Shown in pieces: positions 1-7,809 of a DNA stretch of 8,681 bases. Source of the stretch: Gammaproteobacteria bacterium (GTDB lineage: Bacteria > Pseudomonadota > Gammaproteobacteria > Magnimaribacterales > Magnimaribacteraceae); the NCBI GenBank assembly GCA_002730855.1, contig PCBA01000060.1, positions 1 through 8,681 of the forward strand, in the 5' to 3' direction. Made by a program: the position numbers and the translations under genes. The notes under the pieces were generated by a model. The model had not been told where the DNA came from. It made no database searches and saw only the letters and a list, made by a program, of their open reading frames with translations. Position 1 is the stretch's first letter; each line of letters begins with the position of its first letter.

Positions 1-446
1 AAGCTATTCGTCAAATTTAACATACAGAAAGGGACACCTATATGATTATTCTTATTTCCTTGTGTTTTATGGCATTCATGAATCTTAGATAATAGAGTTG
101 AAAGAATTTGTTTAGAGGTAGTTTTTCCGTTAGTTCCTGTTATTCCTATAACATTACCTTTGAAGGATGACCGATTTAGGATAGCAATTTCCTCTATAAA
201 ATTTATAGTATTTTTGACCAGGACATAAGGGAGGTCTGTTTGAATTTGTTTACTAACTATAAAAGCTTTCGCACCGTTCTTTTCAGCTTCTAGAATAAAA
301 TCATGGCCATCAAACCTATCTCCTTTAATAGCAATATAGACATCACCTTTATTTAGAGTTCTAGTATCTATACTGAAGTTAATTACCTCTACTGGATCAC
401 CAAACAGGATCCCTTTTGAGTGTAAAGCAAGCTCCTTTAAATCCAT
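1..446 (-). CDS. murF: MurF, UDP-MurNAc-tripeptide:D-Ala-D-Ala ligase (N-terminal part; runs off the window)
   Basis: MurF is the cytoplasmic ATP-dependent ligase that adds D-Ala-D-Ala to UDP-MurNAc-tripeptide, the last step of precursor peptide assembly. Reading from the ATG at 446-444 gives 148 open codons to the left edge, about the first third of the family's usual ~450 residues. The N-terminal Mur domain is clear: DTR (27-29), then AIKGDRFDGHDF (39-50), which aligns with the E. coli MurF segment ALKGERFDAHDF. The ATP-binding loop GTNGKTT is at 104-110. The stretch TQGNKNNHIGVP (128-139) is diagnostic of MurF and separates it from MurE. The start lies 6 bases after the murE stop, with no Shine-Dalgarno sequence visible (upstream AAAATAAA), so translation probably depends on coupling with murE. 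No frameshift is seen in the visible part. The central domain end and the C-terminal domain are outside the window. Confidence 0.95.
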   Translation of the reverse strand, partial: MDLKELALHSKGILFGDPVEVINFSIDTRTLNKGDVYIAIKGDRFDGHDFILEAEKNGAKAFIVSKQIQTDLPYVLVKNTINFIEEIAILNRSSFKGNVIGITGTNGKTTSKQILSTLLSKIHECHKTQGNKNNHIGVPFCMLNLTNS

Positions 447-452
447 TTTATT

Positions 453-1907
453 TTACTTTTTTAATAATGAAATAACTGTCTTCTTATCATCAAAATAATT
501 CTTATCGGGTCCAATTAACTGATAGTTCTCATGACCTTTTCCAGCAAGTAACATTATATTTTTTCCTTCTCTACTTTCCATTTCTTCTAAAGCAAATTTA
601 ATTGCTTTTTTTCTATCAGAAATTGAATGGACCTTAGATGTCTCATTAATACCTGCCAGTATGTCATTAATTATTTTTTTTGAGCTTTCATTTCTCGGGT
701 TGTCATCAGTTACAACAACGTGATCACTATACTTCTCAGCTATTGCACCCATTATAGGACGTTTATCTTTATCTCTATCTCCTCCGCAACCAAATACACA
801 CCATATCTGGCCTTCATGATTATCTCTTATTTCATTTAATGCGTTCTTCAATGCATCTGGAGTATGAGCATAATCAAGATAACAAACATCCTTCTTTCCA
901 ATACTGATTCTTTCTAACCTACCAGAGGGAAAGGAAATTTCAGAAACTATTTCTGCTAATCTATTCATTTTTACACCTTCTATATTCAATGCCACCATAG
1001 AGCAAATCACATTTGATGCTAAATATTTAGAAACAGTACTCAAAGAAAATTCATCTACTCCGTAAGGAGACTTTAAAGAAACATTCAGTTGGCCTTTATC
1101 TCTCTTAAAGTCTGCAAAATAATCAGAGTCTTTTGTTAAAGATACACAAAAGACATTTTGGTTAATGCCTGCAATATCCTTATAAAGTCTTTGGCCAAAA
1201 TCACTATCAATTTGGATTATTGAATTCTTAGGGTTCAGTTTCTTGAATAAAATACTTTTTGCTTCTTCATAATTCTTTATCGATTCATGATAGTCCAAAT
1301 GGTCTTGCGAAAAACTAGTAAGGACTCCATAATCAATATCAATTCCATTTAATCTATTCTGATCCAATCCATGTGAAGAAGCTTCTATTGCGGCGTAAGT
1401 TGAACCATTTAAAACCATTTCAGAAAAACTATGATTTAGATAAATTGGATCTGGCGTAGTTAGCGTAGTTGATTCTTCAATCTTATTTCCATTAATTGAC
1501 TTTCCTATAGTGCTCAAATAACCACACTTATAGCCTAATTTCTTACAAAGCTGTGCGAAAGATTCTACGCTAGTTGTTTTACCATTTGTCCCTGTAGCGC
1601 AGAAAGTAGTTAGCTTTTTACTAGGGTCAGAAAAAAATCTTGAGGCGACGATTCCAAGATATTCTCTGAGGTAATTGCAGTAAACAATATTCTTCTTATT
1701 TCTATGTTCATCTGAGATTATCAATGCCGCTCCTCTAGCAACCGCCTCTTCAATAAAATCATTTCCATTTAAACGATTCCCTTTTATAGCAAAAAAGACT
1801 CCTTCTTCTTTTACCTCCCTACTATCAATATGAAGGCTATTAACATTAAAATCAGAAAAGTATTTTTGCCCGGAAAGCTCTGGCATTATTTGTAAAGAAT
1901 TCTTCAT
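453..1907 (-). CDS. murE: MurE, UDP-MurNAc-L-Ala-D-Glu:meso-diaminopimelate ligase
   Basis: MurE is the cytoplasmic ligase that adds the third residue of the peptidoglycan stem peptide, using ATP. The 484-residue protein is close to the family length (E. coli 495). The N-terminal UDP-substrate domain contains DSR (28-30) and AIKGNRLNGNDF (40-51). The ATP loop GTNGKTT is at 106-112, the TTPDP substrate motif at 150-154, and K217 in AKSILF is the likely carbamylated lysine. YAHTPDAL (346-353) opens the C-terminal domain. DNPR at 402-405 is the motif that marks meso-diaminopimelate rather than lysine specificity, pointing to a Gram-negative type wall. The ATG immediately follows the ftsI stop (TAAATG) with no gap; only a weak TTAGAGAT precedes it, so coupling to ftsI is likely. 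The start is supported because the N-terminal domain begins soon after it. The ftsI-murE-murF order is the usual one. Confidence 0.97.
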   Translation of the reverse strand: MKNSLQIMPELSGQKYFSDFNVNSLHIDSREVKEEGVFFAIKGNRLNGNDFIEEAVARGAALIISDEHRNKKNIVYCNYLREYLGIVASRFFSDPSKKLTTFCATGTNGKTTSVESFAQLCKKLGYKCGYLSTIGKSINGNKIEESTTLTTPDPIYLNHSFSEMVLNGSTYAAIEASSHGLDQNRLNGIDIDYGVLTSFSQDHLDYHESIKNYEEAKSILFKKLNPKNSIIQIDSDFGQRLYKDIAGINQNVFCVSLTKDSDYFADFKRDKGQLNVSLKSPYGVDEFSLSTVSKYLASNVICSMVALNIEGVKMNRLAEIVSEISFPSGRLERISIGKKDVCYLDYAHTPDALKNALNEIRDNHEGQIWCVFGCGGDRDKDKRPIMGAIAEKYSDHVVVTDDNPRNESSKKIINDILAGINETSKVHSISDRKKAIKFALEEMESREGKNIMLLAGKGHENYQLIGPDKNYFDDKKTVISLLKK

Positions 1908-3560
1908 TTAAATCTCTAAGTCTCTTAACAGATAAACTTCGTTCATTACTTTATAAAAGACTGGAGCTGCAACCCTACCTCCTGAATAGTCTTCTCCCTT
2001 AAGTCCATGCAATACCACTACAGTTAGGTACTCGGGGTCTTCATAGGGTACAAAACCTGAAAAAGTTGCAGTATAAGAAGTATCTTCATCTAAAGACTCT
2101 TTAGCAGTTCCCGTTTTTCCAGCAACTATCTTGGTTTTAAGTCTTGCGCCTCTAGCAGTTCCTGTATTGGAGTTTACAGTTTGGACAAGCATATTGGTTA
2201 TTAATTCACTAGTTTCTTTTTTAATTATTTGTCTCTCATTATTTGAATCAAAAAATTTATCTTTGAATAATTTAAGCTCTTTGTAATACCCTTTATTAGC
2301 AAACACCATATAAGCTTGAGCAATCTGAACAGCAGATAAAGTTATTCCGTACCCGTAACAAGAACTTACTTTATCTCTAAGAGTAAAATCAGAGTAATGA
2401 GGTAAAAAACCTTCTCTAGAAGGTATCATGATGCTAACAGGATAACCTCCTATACCAAATCTTTGATAATAACTTATTAAATGTTCTATGTTTTGATCAG
2501 AGCAAAGTTTGACCATACCTACGTTACTAGATAAAGAAATAATCTTAGATAGATCTAATTTTCCGTAATCTTTAAAATCTCTAGTTTTATAACCTGCCAC
2601 TTCAATCCATCCTGGCGAGGTGTCAACTACCGTATTAATTTCTGCAAACCCAGACTCTAAGATTGCAGACATGGCTATTGGCTTTAAAACAGATCCTGGC
2701 TCAAAAACATCAATTGTTGCTCTATTCCTGAAAACTGAAAGATCTGTAATATCCTTTCTATTAGAAGGATCAAATGAAGGGAAATTAACAAGTGCTAGTA
2801 TTTCACCAGAATCAGGTTCTACGATAACTATTGAACCTGATTTTGCTTCATATTTTTTTATTGCTTCGTTAAGCTGATGATAGGCAATAGATTGAAGCTT
2901 AATATCAATAGTTAAAGTAATATCTTTACCTGGCTTAGCTTCTATCCTTGTTCCCTCTAACTTTGTATTTCCAGAACCTTTTATTCCTGTAAAGCTTCCT
3001 TCTTTTCCACTTAACTCGTTATTGAAGACTAATTCTGTGCCTTGTATGCCAAATCTATCAATATCTGTTAACCCTACTACATGGGACCCAGCATTTTTTT
3101 CTGGATAACTTCTTCTTAGGTTTTGTTTGAAATACAAACCATTAATACTTAAATCTTCTAAAGAAGCTTTTGTCTTGGGAGTTATGTGCCTAATAACCTC
3201 TTTGTAGCCAATTCTTTTATTATTAAGTGATTGTTTTAACTTATCTTCTTTAATACCGATAAGTTTAGATAATAAATAGATATTATCCTTATTTTGATTA
3301 AATTTAGATAAATCAACCCCTAAAGAATAACTAACAACATCGAAAGCAAGAATATTTTGGTTCCTATCGTAAATCTTTCCTCTAGGAGCTAGTAAAGAAT
3401 ATTCTGAATAAGATCTAGATAAAACCTGTCCATCTAAAAAATCATCTTGAAAAATCTGCAGATAAAGAAGTCTAGATATTATTAATAAGAAACCAATAAC
3501 AAACAGTAACTGTAAAAAGACAACTCTCCCTGAAGAGTAAAATATTCTTGAGGAAGGCAT
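1908..3560 (-). CDS. ftsI: FtsI (PBP3), septal peptidoglycan transpeptidase
   Basis: FtsI is the class B penicillin-binding protein that cross-links septal peptidoglycan on the periplasmic side and works with FtsW. The 550-residue protein (E. coli 588) has a short cytoplasmic start, one membrane segment at about 13-36, and the PBP dimer-type region beginning with APRGKIYDRN (58-67). The transpeptidase domain follows, with all three active-site motifs: S290-V-L-K293 (nucleophile and lysine), S344-S-N346, and K482-T-G-T485. GRVAAPVF (528-535) lies near the C-terminus; the long C-terminal tail of E. coli FtsI is absent. The ATG lies 13 bases after the ftsZ stop and is preceded by a T-rich tract with no Shine-Dalgarno match. 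No other start lies before the membrane segment, so this start is probably correct. Unusually, the gene follows ftsZ rather than ftsL; its neighbour murE is the expected one. Confidence 0.97.
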   Translation of the reverse strand: MPSSRIFYSSGRVVFLQLLFVIGFLLIISRLLYLQIFQDDFLDGQVLSRSYSEYSLLAPRGKIYDRNQNILAFDVVSYSLGVDLSKFNQNKDNIYLLSKLIGIKEDKLKQSLNNKRIGYKEVIRHITPKTKASLEDLSINGLYFKQNLRRSYPEKNAGSHVVGLTDIDRFGIQGTELVFNNELSGKEGSFTGIKGSGNTKLEGTRIEAKPGKDITLTIDIKLQSIAYHQLNEAIKKYEAKSGSIVIVEPDSGEILALVNFPSFDPSNRKDITDLSVFRNRATIDVFEPGSVLKPIAMSAILESGFAEINTVVDTSPGWIEVAGYKTRDFKDYGKLDLSKIISLSSNVGMVKLCSDQNIEHLISYYQRFGIGGYPVSIMIPSREGFLPHYSDFTLRDKVSSCYGYGITLSAVQIAQAYMVFANKGYYKELKLFKDKFFDSNNERQIIKKETSELITNMLVQTVNSNTGTARGARLKTKIVAGKTGTAKESLDEDTSYTATFSGFVPYEDPEYLTVVVLHGLKGEDYSGGRVAAPVFYKVMNEVYLLRDLEI

Positions 3561-3573
3561 TTAAAAAAATAAT

Positions 3574-4725
3574 TTAATCTAATTGGGTCCTGACGAATGA
3601 AGGTATATCAAGATAATCATCCTTTTCAGTTTCTTTTTTTACTACCTTATCCAACGAAGGTGGATTCTCTAATAGTTGCTTTGCTGCTTCACTTAAAGGA
3701 AGCGGTTGTCTCTCTTCTAGTGCTTGAACCTTTTGAATGTTCTTAGTAGAGGCACTTTGTAGAGATGAATTTAATCCTGTAGCTATAACAGTTACAGTTA
3801 GATCATTACTTGAACTTTCATCTAGAACAGTTCCAGTTACTATGATAGCTTCTTCAGAAGCAAAACTATTTACGCAATCTCCAACTGCTTGGATTTCTCC
3901 CAAAGATAGGTCTGAACCAGCTGTTATATTAACCAACACACCTTTAGCGTCTGTAAGACTTATATCTTCAAGAAGTTTACTGGCAACTGCGTGCTCAGCT
4001 GCAATCCTAGCCCTATCTGGGCCGGAGGCAGTTCCAGTTCCCATCATTGCTGTGCCTTTCTCAGACATTACTGTTTTAACATCAGCAAAATCTACGTTAA
4101 TTAGACCAGGTCTTATAATTATATCTGATATTCCTCTAACAGCTCCTCCCAGAACATCGTTAGCTTGTTTGAAGGCTTCTAACATACTGCAATCTACTCC
4201 AAGAACTTCCAGTAACTTTTGATTTGGAATAGTTATAAGGGAGTCTACTTCTTCAACTAATTCCTTTATACCCTCTTGAGCAATCTTCATTCTTTTGGTT
4301 CCTTCTAGTTCAAAAGGTTTGGTTACAACTGCTACTGTTAATATTCCTAATTCTTTAGCAACTTGAGCTACAATTGGTGCCGCTCCTGTTCCTGTTCCTC
4401 CTCCCATGCCTGCAGTAACGAAAACCATGTCAGTTCCTTTAAGCATGTCACGCAACTTATCTCTGTCTTCTAAAGCAGCTTCTCTTCCAATAGCTGGATT
4501 AGCTCCTGCTCCTAATCCATCAGTTATTTCCATACCCAAGATAAGTTTAGTAGATGCACCATTCTTATCTAAAGCCTGTTTATCGGTATTTACAGATATA
4601 AATTCTGCCCCTTCGATTCCGGCTTCAACCATATGCTGCACGGCATTGCCTCCTCCACCTCCAACACCTATAACTTTAATAGAAGCGTTATCTTTTATTT
4701 CCTCAACTATTTCCCATTCACTCAT
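3574..4725 (-). CDS. ftsZ: FtsZ, tubulin-like cell division GTPase
   Basis: FtsZ polymerises with GTP into the cytoplasmic Z ring that organises the divisome. The 383-residue protein has the normal length (E. coli 383). Visible motifs are the N-terminal glycine-rich strand VIGVGGGGGNAV (18-29), the tubulin signature GGGTGTG at 108-114, and the T7 catalytic loop NVDFAD at 210-215 within RPGLINVDFADV, nearly identical to proteobacterial FtsZ. A linker of about 50 residues leads to the conserved C-terminal peptide DYLDIPSFVRTQLD (370-383), which binds FtsA and ZipA. The start is backed by AGAGGT at 4731-4736, 5 bases upstream of the ATG, and by the conserved N-terminus. It follows ftsA by 18 bases, the usual pairing. 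The next gene is ftsI instead of the common lpxC, and no terminator is seen between them, so the operon seems to continue. Confidence 0.98.
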   Translation of the reverse strand: MSEWEIVEEIKDNASIKVIGVGGGGGNAVQHMVEAGIEGAEFISVNTDKQALDKNGASTKLILGMEITDGLGAGANPAIGREAALEDRDKLRDMLKGTDMVFVTAGMGGGTGTGAAPIVAQVAKELGILTVAVVTKPFELEGTKRMKIAQEGIKELVEEVDSLITIPNQKLLEVLGVDCSMLEAFKQANDVLGGAVRGISDIIIRPGLINVDFADVKTVMSEKGTAMMGTGTASGPDRARIAAEHAVASKLLEDISLTDAKGVLVNITAGSDLSLGEIQAVGDCVNSFASEEAIIVTGTVLDESSSNDLTVTVIATGLNSSLQSASTKNIQKVQALEERQPLPLSEAAKQLLENPPSLDKVVKKETEKDDYLDIPSFVRTQLD

Positions 4726-4743
4726 GTCTAACCTCTCAATTGA

Positions 4744-5970
4744 TTAAAGATTTCCTCCAAACCACCTAGAAATTCTGTTTATTATATTTTTATCCCTATG
4801 TATATAATTTAAATGATCTTCTTGTAATTGTTTTTGCCCATAAAGAAGAAGGCCTACAGATGTTGCATATATTGGATTATTGATAATCTCAGAAAACCCT
4901 TCAACGGATTGAGGAGACCCTATCCTAACAGGTGAATGAAATATTTCTTCTGCCAATTCAGATGCACCCTCAACCTTAGAAGCCCCTCCAGTTAAAACAA
5001 TCCCCGCAGGTATTAATTCATCAAATCCACTTAAACTTAGCTTCTGCTGAGCCATGCTAAATATTTCAACATATCTCCTTTCAAGGACATCTGCTAAAGC
5101 TTGCCTTGATAATTCTCTTTCTGGTCTCCCCCCCATTCCAGGCACCATCATTATTTCTTCAGGCTTTGTCATAGAGCTCACAGCACACCCATATCTTTGT
5201 TTAATATGCTCTGCTTGTGTTGGTGGAGTCCTTAAAGCTTGAGCTATATCATTAGTAACATGATCTCCTGCAATAGGAATTACATCGGTAAAACATATTG
5301 AACCGTCAATAAATACTGCTATGTCAGTAGTCCCACCACCTAAATCAATCAAACAAACACCAAGATTCCTTTCGTCCTCAGTTAACACTGAGTAACTTGA
5401 AGCTAATTGTTCTAAAACAAAAGCTTCAACATCTAATCCAGAAGCATTTATACATTTATGTATATTTTGGGATGAATTTTCACTACAAGTAACTAGATGC
5501 ACCTTTGCCTCTAACCTAGAACCAGCCATACCTAATGGTTCTTTTATTCCATCCTGTTTATCGATTATGTAATCCCTTGGAAGAACATGCAACAGCCTTT
5601 GGTCTGCTGGAATAGCCATAGCTTGAGCTGTTTCAATTACCCTGTCTACATCGCCATACTTAACCTCTCCGTCTTTAATCGGAACAACTCCTTCAGAATT
5701 TAAACCTCTTATGTGACTTCCTGATATACCAACATAACAAGATCCTATATGACAACCAGCCATGGATTCTGCCTCTTCTATAGATTTCTTTATGGCTGTA
5801 GTCGTGGATTCTATATCAACTACTACCCCATTCTTAAGCCCTTTAGACGGATGAGTACCAAGCCCTATAACTTCTAATTGGCTTCCTCTAGACTCAGCTA
5901 CGATTGCAACTATTTTAGATGTTCCAATGTCTACTCCAACTAACATTTCATTTCTACTAACGTTACTCAT
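4744..5970 (-). CDS. ftsA: FtsA, actin-like membrane tether of the Z ring
   Basis: FtsA is an actin-fold ATPase that ties FtsZ filaments to the inner membrane and signals to later divisome proteins. The 408 residues match the family (about 420). The phosphate-1 loop is VGVDIGTSKI (11-20), phosphate-2 is DLGGGTTD (209-216), and the adenosine motif is GIVLTGGASKVEG (323-335). The segment GRPERELSRQALADVLE (281-297) is typical of proteobacterial FtsA. The C-terminal NIINRISRWFGGNL (395-408) is a short amphipathic helix of the kind that inserts in the membrane. The ATG at 5970-5968 has a strong AAGGAG at 5976-5981, 5 bases upstream, which fixes the start. It lies 14 bases after the ftsQ-like gene and 18 before ftsZ, so the classical ftsQ-ftsA-ftsZ trio is intact although the block as a whole is relocated. 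Confidence 0.97.
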   Translation of the reverse strand: MSNVSRNEMLVGVDIGTSKIVAIVAESRGSQLEVIGLGTHPSKGLKNGVVVDIESTTTAIKKSIEEAESMAGCHIGSCYVGISGSHIRGLNSEGVVPIKDGEVKYGDVDRVIETAQAMAIPADQRLLHVLPRDYIIDKQDGIKEPLGMAGSRLEAKVHLVTCSENSSQNIHKCINASGLDVEAFVLEQLASSYSVLTEDERNLGVCLIDLGGGTTDIAVFIDGSICFTDVIPIAGDHVTNDIAQALRTPPTQAEHIKQRYGCAVSSMTKPEEIMMVPGMGGRPERELSRQALADVLERRYVEIFSMAQQKLSLSGFDELIPAGIVLTGGASKVEGASELAEEIFHSPVRIGSPQSVEGFSEIINNPIYATSVGLLLYGQKQLQEDHLNYIHRDKNIINRISRWFGGNL

Positions 5971-5984
5971 AACTTCTCCTTAAA

Positions 5985-6644
5985 CTAACCGTATTTAACT
6001 GCAATTGCATTGTTATATCTAAAATCTATATATCTGATATTATCTCTATTTCCTGAGTTCAGTTCGAACGAGATAAAGTCCTCGAGACGTTCGAGCTGAA
6101 CCCGGAAATTCTTTTTAGAAAAAATATACTCTGTGCCGCTATGATCTACTGCACTTAATATATCCTTTTTATTAATTCTAAAGCTAACAAGCTTCTTATC
6201 CATTTTATTGAGCTTGGTCTGTAAATCTCTAGAAGAATCTAATAAATAAGGAAGAGTCTTGTTAGTACCTTTTAATAAAATAAGATCTAATTTCTTAAAG
6301 TTAACTTCAGGAGAAATAATTTTTCCTGATTGAGTTAAGTATTTTCCACCATTTAAAATAGCTACTGGTTGATGCTCTTTTAATTCTACTAATATTGATT
6401 TACTTCCTTCATATGAAGTCTTGAATGAATATAGCCAAGTATCCTGGAATATATCTAAGTTGTCGTTGGTAACATTTGTACTCTTTTTAAGAATAAAATC
6501 AGATAACTTAATCTGAAGAGAAGTTTTGTCTGAAATCATCTCTTTGTTAGAAAAGATAATTACAGAATCACCAACATCTTTATTAGCCAGTTCTGAACAA
6601 CCTATAAGCATGGCAACTATGAGGCTTAAAGGGATCAGCTTCAT
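5985..6644 (-). CDS. ftsQ: Divergent FtsQ-like divisome protein with a lipoprotein-type N-terminus
   Basis: FtsQ normally is an inner-membrane protein that binds FtsB and FtsL through its periplasmic domain. This 219-residue protein (E. coli 276) is only distantly similar, but several family features can be read. ILVELKEHQPVAI (84-96) followed by GKYLTQSGKII (100-110) matches the FtsQ pattern of a V.E..PVA strand and then a short G-containing turn. LERLEDF is at 184-190, and IRYIDFRYNNAIAVKY (203-218) matches the C-terminal DLRY.NG.AV strand. Residues ~25-96 would be the POTRA domain. The N-terminus is odd: MK, a hydrophobic run (3-12), then L13-I-G-C16, a good lipobox, with no cytoplasmic tail. 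The start is supported by AAGGAG at 6652-6657, 7 bases upstream, and a 4-base overlap (ATGA) with ftsL. Its place just before ftsA also supports the assignment. Family call probable; lipid anchoring is inferred. Confidence 0.8.
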   Translation of the reverse strand: MKLIPLSLIVAMLIGCSELANKDVGDSVIIFSNKEMISDKTSLQIKLSDFILKKSTNVTNDNLDIFQDTWLYSFKTSYEGSKSILVELKEHQPVAILNGGKYLTQSGKIISPEVNFKKLDLILLKGTNKTLPYLLDSSRDLQTKLNKMDKKLVSFRINKKDILSAVDHSGTEYIFSKKNFRVQLERLEDFISFELNSGNRDNIRYIDFRYNNAIAVKYG

Positions 6645-6925
6645 AATTCCTCTCCTTGGTATATAACTCTTTTATCTTTGCCCGTGGGAATTCTCATTCC
6701 TAGTCCGTTTAAAGCAGTATCTCTTAAAGAAATATGACTCTTATAATATTGAACTTCTTCAATTAAGATATTTGATTGAAAAGCAAGTTCTTCAATCTCT
6801 AGCTTTAACTTATCTAACGATGAAAAAGCCTGTCTATAATCAAAAATTTGTAATATCAAAACCAAAGAGCTTGTATAAGCTATTACAAAAAAAGAAATAA
6901 TTGTACTTACTTTAGCTAAGTTCAT
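6641..6925 (-). CDS. ftsL: FtsL, bitopic coiled-coil divisome protein
   Basis: FtsL is a small inner-membrane protein that forms a periplasmic coiled coil with FtsB, binds FtsQ, and helps activate FtsWI. The 94-residue product has the expected layout: a very short cytoplasmic end, one membrane helix at about 7-28, a heptad-like region of charged and leucine/isoleucine residues (about 31-63, around SLDKLKLEIEELAF), and then LNGLGMRIPTGKDKRVIY (72-89), which fits the conserved L.M..P tail of FtsL. Primary sequence conservation in this family is low, so position (directly after rsmH) carries much of the weight. The ATG shares one base with the rsmH stop (TAATG) and has AAGGTGG at 6930-6936, only 4 bases away. 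In most relatives the next gene is ftsI; here it is the ftsQ-like gene. Confidence 0.85.
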   Translation of the reverse strand: MNLAKVSTIISFFVIAYTSSLVLILQIFDYRQAFSSLDKLKLEIEELAFQSNILIEEVQYYKSHISLRDTALNGLGMRIPTGKDKRVIYQGEEL

Positions 6926-7809
6926 TAGGCCACCTTCTCTGCTACTCTAAGTATCGCGCTTCTACTTCTTGGATTTCTTCTAACTTCTTCTAAGGAAGGT
7001 TTTATGAACTTATCTCCCACGAAACTAAACTCAACTGATGTTCTAATCCTATCTTTCCCTTGTATGAAACGTTTAACAATTCTGTCTTCCATAGAATGAA
7101 AGCTTATAACTACTAATCTGCCTCCATAACTAAGAGCATAACTAGCAGCCTCAAGAACGTCATATAGCTCTTCTAACTCTTTGTTTAATTTCATTCTTAT
7201 TGCTCTAAATATATTAGTTGCAGGGTGCTTCTTGGTTCTTCTTGGTACACAAGACAGGACAATCTTTGTAAGGTCTTTTGTTGTTTTTATAGTCTCTTTT
7301 GATCTGACCTCACAAATTCTCTTAGCTATCTTTCTGGAAAATCTCTCTTCTCCTAAATTCCAAAAAACATTCTCTATTTCACTCTTGTGCGCTGTGTTAA
7401 TCCACTCTTCAGCAGATATTCCCTTAGTGATATCTAACCTCATATCCAAAGGGCCTTCTTTTTGAAAACTAAAACCTCTTTCTGGGTTGTCTAATTGGGT
7501 TGAAGAGATACCTAAGTCTATGAGTATCCCTTGAACCGATTCTTTTTTTACATAAGAGCCTAATTGACTAAATGAATCGTGAACAACTCTAAATCGTTTA
7601 TCATTACTCAGTTTCTCAGAAAGATTCTTGGTTGCCTCTGCGTCTTTATCGAAAGAGATTAAACTCCCTGCCTCATTTAATTTTTCTAGAATCTTTTGGG
7701 AATGACCTCCTGCCCCTAAGGTACAATCAACATATAGACCATCTTTTTCAAAGACTAGGCTTTCTAGCACTTCATTCACCATAACTGATTCATGAGCATG
7801 CTCACTCAA
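6925..7809 (-). CDS. rsmH: RsmH (MraW), 16S rRNA m4C1402 methyltransferase; TTG start
   Basis: RsmH uses S-adenosylmethionine to methylate N4 of C1402 in the decoding centre of 16S rRNA, in the cytoplasm. The 294-residue protein is near the family length (E. coli 313). HESVMVNEVL (6-15) is the conserved opening. GAGGHS (32-37) in VDCTLGAGGHS is the cofactor-binding motif. DLGISSTQLDNPERGFSF (98-115) and the following GPLDMRLD are family hallmarks, as are SFHSMEDR and RNPRSRSAILR near the C-terminus. The reading frame has no ATG before the conserved HESVM block. The start chosen is TTG at 7809-7807, with GGAGGA at 7819-7824, 9 bases upstream. It overlaps the mraZ stop by 4 bases (TTGA). The first in-frame ATG (residue 10) would cut into the conserved block, so TTG is preferred. 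Confidence 0.96.
   Translation of the reverse strand: MSEHAHESVMVNEVLESLVFEKDGLYVDCTLGAGGHSQKILEKLNEAGSLISFDKDAEATKNLSEKLSNDKRFRVVHDSFSQLGSYVKKESVQGILIDLGISSTQLDNPERGFSFQKEGPLDMRLDITKGISAEEWINTAHKSEIENVFWNLGEERFSRKIAKRICEVRSKETIKTTKDLTKIVLSCVPRRTKKHPATNIFRAIRMKLNKELEELYDVLEAASYALSYGGRLVVISFHSMEDRIVKRFIQGKDRIRTSVEFSFVGDKFIKPSLEEVRRNPRSRSAILRVAEKVA

Noticed and set aside
2620..2877. Short plus-strand open frame opposite ftsI.
   Set aside because: It lies wholly antisense to the FtsI transpeptidase domain, with no supporting start context or recognisable product.
3561..3576. T-run after the ftsZ stop as a possible terminator between ftsZ and ftsI.
   Set aside because: No stable hairpin precedes the T-run, and ftsI begins 13 bases after the stop, so termination here is unlikely.
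3737..4222. Open frame of 161 codons on the plus strand, opposite ftsZ.
   Set aside because: It is antisense to the strongly conserved ftsZ core, its translation resembles no known protein, and it is rich in S, P, T and I as expected of a reverse-frame shadow.
4406..4747. Open frame of 113 codons on the plus strand, opposite the start of ftsZ.
   Set aside because: It is antisense to the FtsZ N-terminal GTPase region. Its proline runs (PPPPPTP) come from the reverse complement of the glycine-rich loop.
5054..5242. Plus-strand open frame of 62 codons opposite ftsA.
   Set aside because: Short, antisense to the conserved FtsA core, and without recognisable features.
7181..7465. Plus-strand open frame of 94 codons with hydrophobic stretches, opposite rsmH.
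   Set aside because: It looks membrane-like only because the reverse of lysine/arginine/glutamate-rich codons gives F, L, I and V. It is wholly antisense to conserved rsmH sequence.
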